DNA from: Platerodrilus igneus
Lineage: Eukaryota > Arthropoda > Insecta > Coleoptera > Lycidae
NCBI GenBank assembly: GCA_036346225.1
Contig: JARFIW010001177.1
Coordinates: forward strand, 1,148,501 to 1,212,500
Direction: 5' to 3'
Length of the DNA stretch: 64,000 nt
A model generated the notes under the pieces. The model searched no databases, was not told where the DNA came from, and worked only from the letters and a program-made list of their open reading frames with translations. The stretch's first letter is position 1. Each line of letters opens with the position of its first letter. This document shows, piece after piece, positions 59,427 through 64,000 of this stretch. The translations under genes were made by a program, and so were the position numbers.

Positions 59427-59649
59427 GCTACGATAATAGGGTAATTTAGGGGTATATTGAGTCATAAGGGTCGTACGCTACATGTAAATATCACTAAAGT
59501 TTAGAAAACTAAACAATTTTATCATAAAATGGAAGTAACTCGACAATTATGCAAGAAGGTAATATCGAGCACACTGTATATAAATCACAACTAACTTTAA
59601 TTTACGAAAAGGAGGTCATTCTTCATAAATCAAATTATATTTAGTAAGA

Positions 59650-59760
59650 TAAATAACTTGTACTTTATATAAGGCATTTTAAATTATATGTACAAGCATA
59701 GAATTACTTTATATAAGGCATTTTAAATTAGATGTACAAGCATAAAATTAAAAATAAATA
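59650..59760. repeat. short direct duplication
   Basis: TACTTTATATAAGGCATTTT followed by AAATTATATGTACAAGCATA occurs twice in tandem (period ~44 bp). Confidence 0.85.
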
Positions 59761-60224
59761 CGCAGGAAGAACATTTTAAACGCAACGCGTTGTATTGAAA
59801 TAAATACGCAATTAGTGAAAGGAAATAACCTGGCATACTAGCAATAAAAGGATCGCATTCAAAACATTAACGCATAAATAAATAAACGCATTCAATCACT
59901 ACATCATAGAAATTTGACTACGTGATCTGTACATTGTAAGTTCATATAAAATCTAACAGATTTTAGAGTACTAAACAACAAAACGGGCATTTGGTTACAT
60001 GATAAATTAAACGGGAATTTGAATAAAGGCAAACATAAACAAGCGGACGTGACTTGAATGAAGTTCCAAATTGGATATTCAAATATGCTTACGTGAGTAT
60101 GCATCACTTTGACACGGGTTTTGATGGTAACTTTGTAGAAAATTCTAAGGCTGAATGATAAGGCAAAATTGCAACGCCTCAATTAACAAAATACGTTATG
60201 AAAACCAATGGTACAGGTAAAAGG

Positions 60225-60245
60225 CGGAGCCTTTATATAGAACAC
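60225..60245 (+). promoter_or_regulatory. possible TATA promoter
   Basis: GGCGGAGCCTTTATATAGAA has a TATA box at about 60232 on the plus strand, ~1.4 kb upstream of the gag relic. It may belong to the LTR of that element, whose limits I cannot define. Confidence 0.3.
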
Positions 60246-61339
60246 AATCAGTTTTTCTTTTCTTCGACCAAGGCATAAGCTTTAACAGTTCAAAGCAAAA
60301 TATCACGCGGAGTGAAAATAGTAAAATTAAATAATTATTTAATTATAAGAAAGTTTTAAAAGTCGTGATAATTCTAGTGCCAAATAAACGATAGAAGTTG
60401 CCGCTAACTTTGAAAAACGTAAGTTAGAATTATTAATTAAAACTAATTTTAATATTTAATAATTCAGGGCTCTAAGTAAATCTAACTAACCACTATGGTG
60501 GACGTACTCTAACTAAATCCAATTAAATCTAATAAACTACTTTAAATAACTACGCTAAGGAACGAATTTAAGTAACTACTTATAAATATTCGACTAAACA
60601 TTGATGTCTGAGCAACAAAGGGAGAAATTAATCACTAAGGGTTAGACTGGGCGAGCTGTACTACGCAATAAGCAAAAGAGCTTAAGTGGAAATAATTCAG
60701 TGGTGCTGATCAATCACATGCAGAGGCAGTTCTAAGAATTAGAAACAAGCACGGAAAACGTAGGTCAAAAATAAGAATATTCTTTATTAACATAAGACGT
60801 TATTTTAATTTTTAACATTTTATTTTAATGTATTGAAGCATTTAATTTGTAAAAGGTCATCAAAAATCTTTTAAAAATTTACGTAGAGAGAAAGAAGGTC
60901 CTTTGAACGTTCAAAAGTACTTCTAGTAGTATACAGTGTTATTTTTGCTGGTTTTAAAAGAGTTATAATTTAAGCATAATCAGATTGATATTATTATTTT
61001 GATTCAGGGGTTAATTTATGAATAGCAAATTAAATTAAAAAGTTATTAAACTGTAAAGTGTATATATTCTTGGTCATTAAGCGAATTTTAGTTTGTTTCG
61101 TTTATACCATTCAAATAGAAAGGAGCTAGAGTAAAGGGGGCGGGGGGTTAAACTTTCTTTGTTATCGTATCGTCGTGCACTCTGTGTGGATTAAACTGAG
61201 CTAGTCGAGACATATAAAAAGAGGTATATTTAAAATTTAAAGTTGAGGTTATTTAGAGACACAGAGCGGTGGCATTTAGCAGAAAACTGAACGTTAATCA
61301 CATCGGCGTGCGGCGGTAGCATAGCACGAGTAAAAAGAT

Positions 61340-61575
61340 TGGTACATCAACGTGGGGCTAGAACATAAAGTTAATTAAAAATGTATCATCCACAACATAG
61401 AGGCTAGAACAGAAACAAATTAACACTCAATTGTAGAGGCTCCAAATATCAAAAAGAAAATTGGGGTATCAACGTGAGACGAGAATACTGAAAAGTTATT
61501 TATCACCGACAAGCGTAGGACTAGAACATAAAATTAAGTAAATTTGGCATCGACAAGGTAAGGCACGAAGCTAGG
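61340..61575 (+). repeat. PBS-like leader repeats of the plus-strand element
   Basis: Imperfect repeats of ~45-60 bp share a block like CAACGTGGGGCTAGAACA (first at ~61350), then ACAACATAGAGGCTAGAACA, CAACGTGAGACGAGAA, CAAGCGTAGGACTAGAACAT and CAAGGTAAGGCACGAAG. The first block matches the inner part of a lysine PBS (CAACGTGGGGCTCGA). They lie just upstream of gag. Confidence 0.5.
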
Positions 61576-61688
61576 GGTTAAAAAATTGAAAATTATAAAT
61601 TGATTAAGATTAGAAACTACAGGCAGATAGGAAAGAAATTTAAAAAGGTAAATTAGAATTTAAGATTTAGATAGAAATAGATAAAAGA

Positions 61689-62743
61689 ATGCAGGAAGCT
61701 AAAGAGGCGTTGAGGAATGATTGTGTAGAGATAGGGTCTCAGGAATGTGTAATCCTGCAAGATACACCGAGTAAAATTGAGGGGAGAGTATTAGAAAGGA
61801 GTCACAGCGAGGAGCAGCAGACCACACAGGAATCAAAAATCATGTCAATTTTACTACCGTTGAACAATAAATGGATAAAAATGAAGAGGCCATGAAAAAC
61901 ATGACAACGCAAATTAACGAAAAATAGGCAAAAGTTAGGTTCCGAAATCAAAATTTTAAGTGATGGTCTAAAGAAAACAAATCAAACAATCACAGAAATG
62001 AAGTTACAGATGCAAAGTAAAGTTGTAAGAATTATGGAAGACATTGATAACATAAGGGACGAGGCTATGGGAATTAAATTAAACCAAGAAACATGTGAAG
62101 GGGAAACAAACCCGAAAATTATGGATTTAGATGTAAAAGTACAAGAGGTTGAAGGAAATTGTGAGATAGGATTTAGAGATGTAAATAGGGAATTGGGAAA
62201 TTTAGAAACGGACTTAGAAAATTTTGGTAGGAATACGGTGCAATATATTAGGGAACCCTAAAAGCTAAATCAACCAAACATATCACTCGACTAATACTCT
62301 AAATTTTACGAGGACAATAAGCTTAACCCAACATTATTTTTATTGAAACACTAATTCAGGGATCAACACACGAGCGATACAAATTATATTTAGTTAGATC
62401 AATGTTAAAAGGAAGTGCAGAAATATGGTTTGGTTTAATAGAGAGCGAAGTTGAAAGTTTCCAGGAATTTGAACATAAATTTTTAAGACACTTTTGGGGG
62501 GACAACCAGCAGTATAAAGCAAGAGATGATTTGATGATGGGCAAATATAATCAAAATTTAGGAATGAGCCGAGAATTGTATGCTATACAAAGGTTTAGCA
62601 TCGCAAAGCAACTAGATCCTCTTAGAGGAAAAGCAAATAATAAAATATTTGGCAGTGCATTTTGTGGGGAAAGTGAGACGATATATCGCACTTCAAAATA
62701 TTGTAGATCGAGATATAGTCCTGGAATATTCACAACGCTGTGA
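61689..62743 (+). pseudogene. gag: gag relic related to the minus-strand element
   Basis: In shifting frames: MQEAKEALRNDCVEIGSQEC, comparable to MQRKEWLRSQGVEIGS at 58211; a coiled-coil section (61998-62261: NIRDEAMGIK, VQEVEGNCEIG); and the capsid part (62402-62743) with GSAEIWFGLIESEVESFQEF, FLRHFWGDNQQYKARDDL and RELYAIQRFSIAKQLDP, matching REQYAIRKYSIAKQLNPP. Stops and frameshifts separate the three parts. No protease or RT follows, so the element is truncated after gag. Confidence 0.75.
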
Positions 62744-64000
62744 TGAATTGGGACCGAAAAGTAGGGTCATTAATTTGAAGTTCCTGCTAAATTAGATGAA
62801 TAATTAAGATATTATTCCATTAAGTGTGTGTATAATAAAATCATTCCCTGTGGTGTCGGATATGTAGATGCTAAATATTATTTACTGTTAACGTTAACCT
62901 TGTTTTGCTTCGTTTGATTTGTTGTCAAGTCAATCTTGATAGAATGAAAATGTGGTAAAATTTATATTTCAAGGTATTAACAATTGATCCGTTTCTAACT
63001 TCTAGAACAAAGGTTAATAATCTCTATATTTTAAATAAAAATGTAGTATGCAGTACAGCTAACTAGACGGAAATATAAAAAGCTACGATAACTAAATCTC
63101 AGAATGCATAAGCTCTAAGGAAATAACTACCTATTGGCAACGCTACTTCTCTAGGTAAATTAACTGGTCGATTGACCTGGGAAATGCATTAATATTAGTT
63201 GATATAATTACGATTGATCACATAACTATTTTTCTTTTGTGGTTCCGATTTTATGTAAGTGTTCATCAAAGTATGATACGTTTCATGAAATACTTGTAAT
63301 CATTAAAGCGAGTTTTGTATATGACTGTGATTGAAATCGCGCATGCTGCAATTCAGTTGATAAGAGAATTTAGAAGGACATCCACCAGTAACAATTTAAT
63401 CCCTTAGTAGAAAAGTGGTATATACAAAAATTTTGAAACAACTAATGAAATTGAGCTTGTTACAATCCCGTGCACGTATTCAGCACCACTGCTACAGTTG
63501 GCAACACTAATACAATCCACGTTTCACAATATTGCACAATAATGACATAATTACGTGTCAAATTGTATCACATACCAAACATGTTTACAATGATACAATT
63601 TGCACTCAACAAGGCAAATAAAGCAAAGTACTCACTTAAAACGCGCCATGCAGTTAATCTTAGGGCATCTCCTTGTTTCCGGGTGGGATACGTCACGCCA
63701 CTGTTGATTCAAATTTATCCGCCTTTCCTATTTCGTCGTTCGTAGCGGTACAATAGGAGCAACCAAGTAAGGAACGATATGGCAAGATATGGATGAACCT
63801 ACATCCTAAAAAAAAGGAAAAGAGAGAAAACACGACACAGGCAAACGTTACCGTTCGACGTCTCGTTGCTAATAATCCTGTCCTGTCGTGTCGCAAACCG
63901 CGCACTTCCCCATCACTACACGCCTGCGCATTCTTTTGCGCATACGCAACTGTCCGAAATGACGGAAATGAACAAGTCTATTTTAAAATAGTGGCGGGAA
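62744..64000. other. unassigned AT-rich DNA, GC-richer at the right edge
   Basis: No domain, RNA or repeat seen. The last ~350 bp is more GC/CpG-rich than the rest, but its ORFs are not recognisable. Confidence 0.35.

Noticed and set aside
63693..63905. 70-aa minus-strand ORF at the GC-richer right edge
   Set aside because: No recognisable motif; may be a chance frame in a GC-richer stretch cut by the window end.

Overview
The window is animal nuclear DNA, most likely from an insect with a transposon-rich genome. It is strongly AT-rich and has no operons or ribosome binding sites. It carries Errantivirus-type (gypsy/Ty3) and other LTR elements, non-LTR and DNA transposon fossils, foldback elements, satellite blocks, and a commissureless-like coding segment, a family known from arthropods. 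I see no intact long host gene. Almost every recognisable protein is a broken mobile-element or virus-like relic. The beetle/other-insect level cannot be settled from sequence alone.

Layout. 1-2403: a ~55-57 bp minisatellite split by a 1.74 kb TG...CA insertion that looks like a solo LTR. 2731-6766: a ~1.56 kb inverted duplication carrying two copies of a commissureless-like segment. Between the arms is a scrambled retroelement core: a complete lysine tRNA that encodes its own CCA tail and runs straight into LTR U5 sequence, plus repeated primer-binding-site (PBS) modules. 7.3-10.1 kb: direct and tandem repeats, including a 490 bp tandem pair. 10.1-18.4 kb: mostly featureless AT-rich DNA, with a tiny LINE scrap and one arm of a foldback transposon. 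18.4-24.0 kb: a hammerhead-ribozyme-like motif of Penelope type, a DUF4817/DDE transposase fossil, a LINE reverse transcriptase fossil (minus strand), an HTH_psq fragment and a Polinton/adintovirus-like packaging ATPase fossil. 27.1-29.1 kb: a nearly perfect 1.9 kb foldback element with a helix-turn-helix peptide in its loop.

35.4-45.1 kb: a complete but decayed Errantivirus-like element with two LTRs, a matched CGCG target duplication and gag, PR, RT, IN and env remnants. Its integrase is interrupted by an LTR-like insertion. A solo LTR of the same family with a CGTG duplication follows at 45.6-46.2 kb. 47.7-51.0 kb: a 3.3 kb foldback element whose arms are built from 12 and 6 inverted copies of a ~157 bp repeat. 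53.0-59.3 kb: a minus-strand LTR element (gag, PR, truncated RT) sitting in an (AT)n tract. Its LTRs contain older PBS-like modules. 61.3-62.7 kb: a plus-strand relative of that gag, with PBS-like leader repeats.

The most unusual theme is repeated involvement of tRNA-primed reverse transcription. A full tRNA-CCA/strong-stop junction, tandem U5-PBS modules with two different lysine tRNAs, a PBS-derived 16 bp array, and PBS-like modules buried inside LTRs all occur here. Together they suggest primer-site duplication and primer switching in these elements. That mechanism is inference; the junctions themselves are visible.
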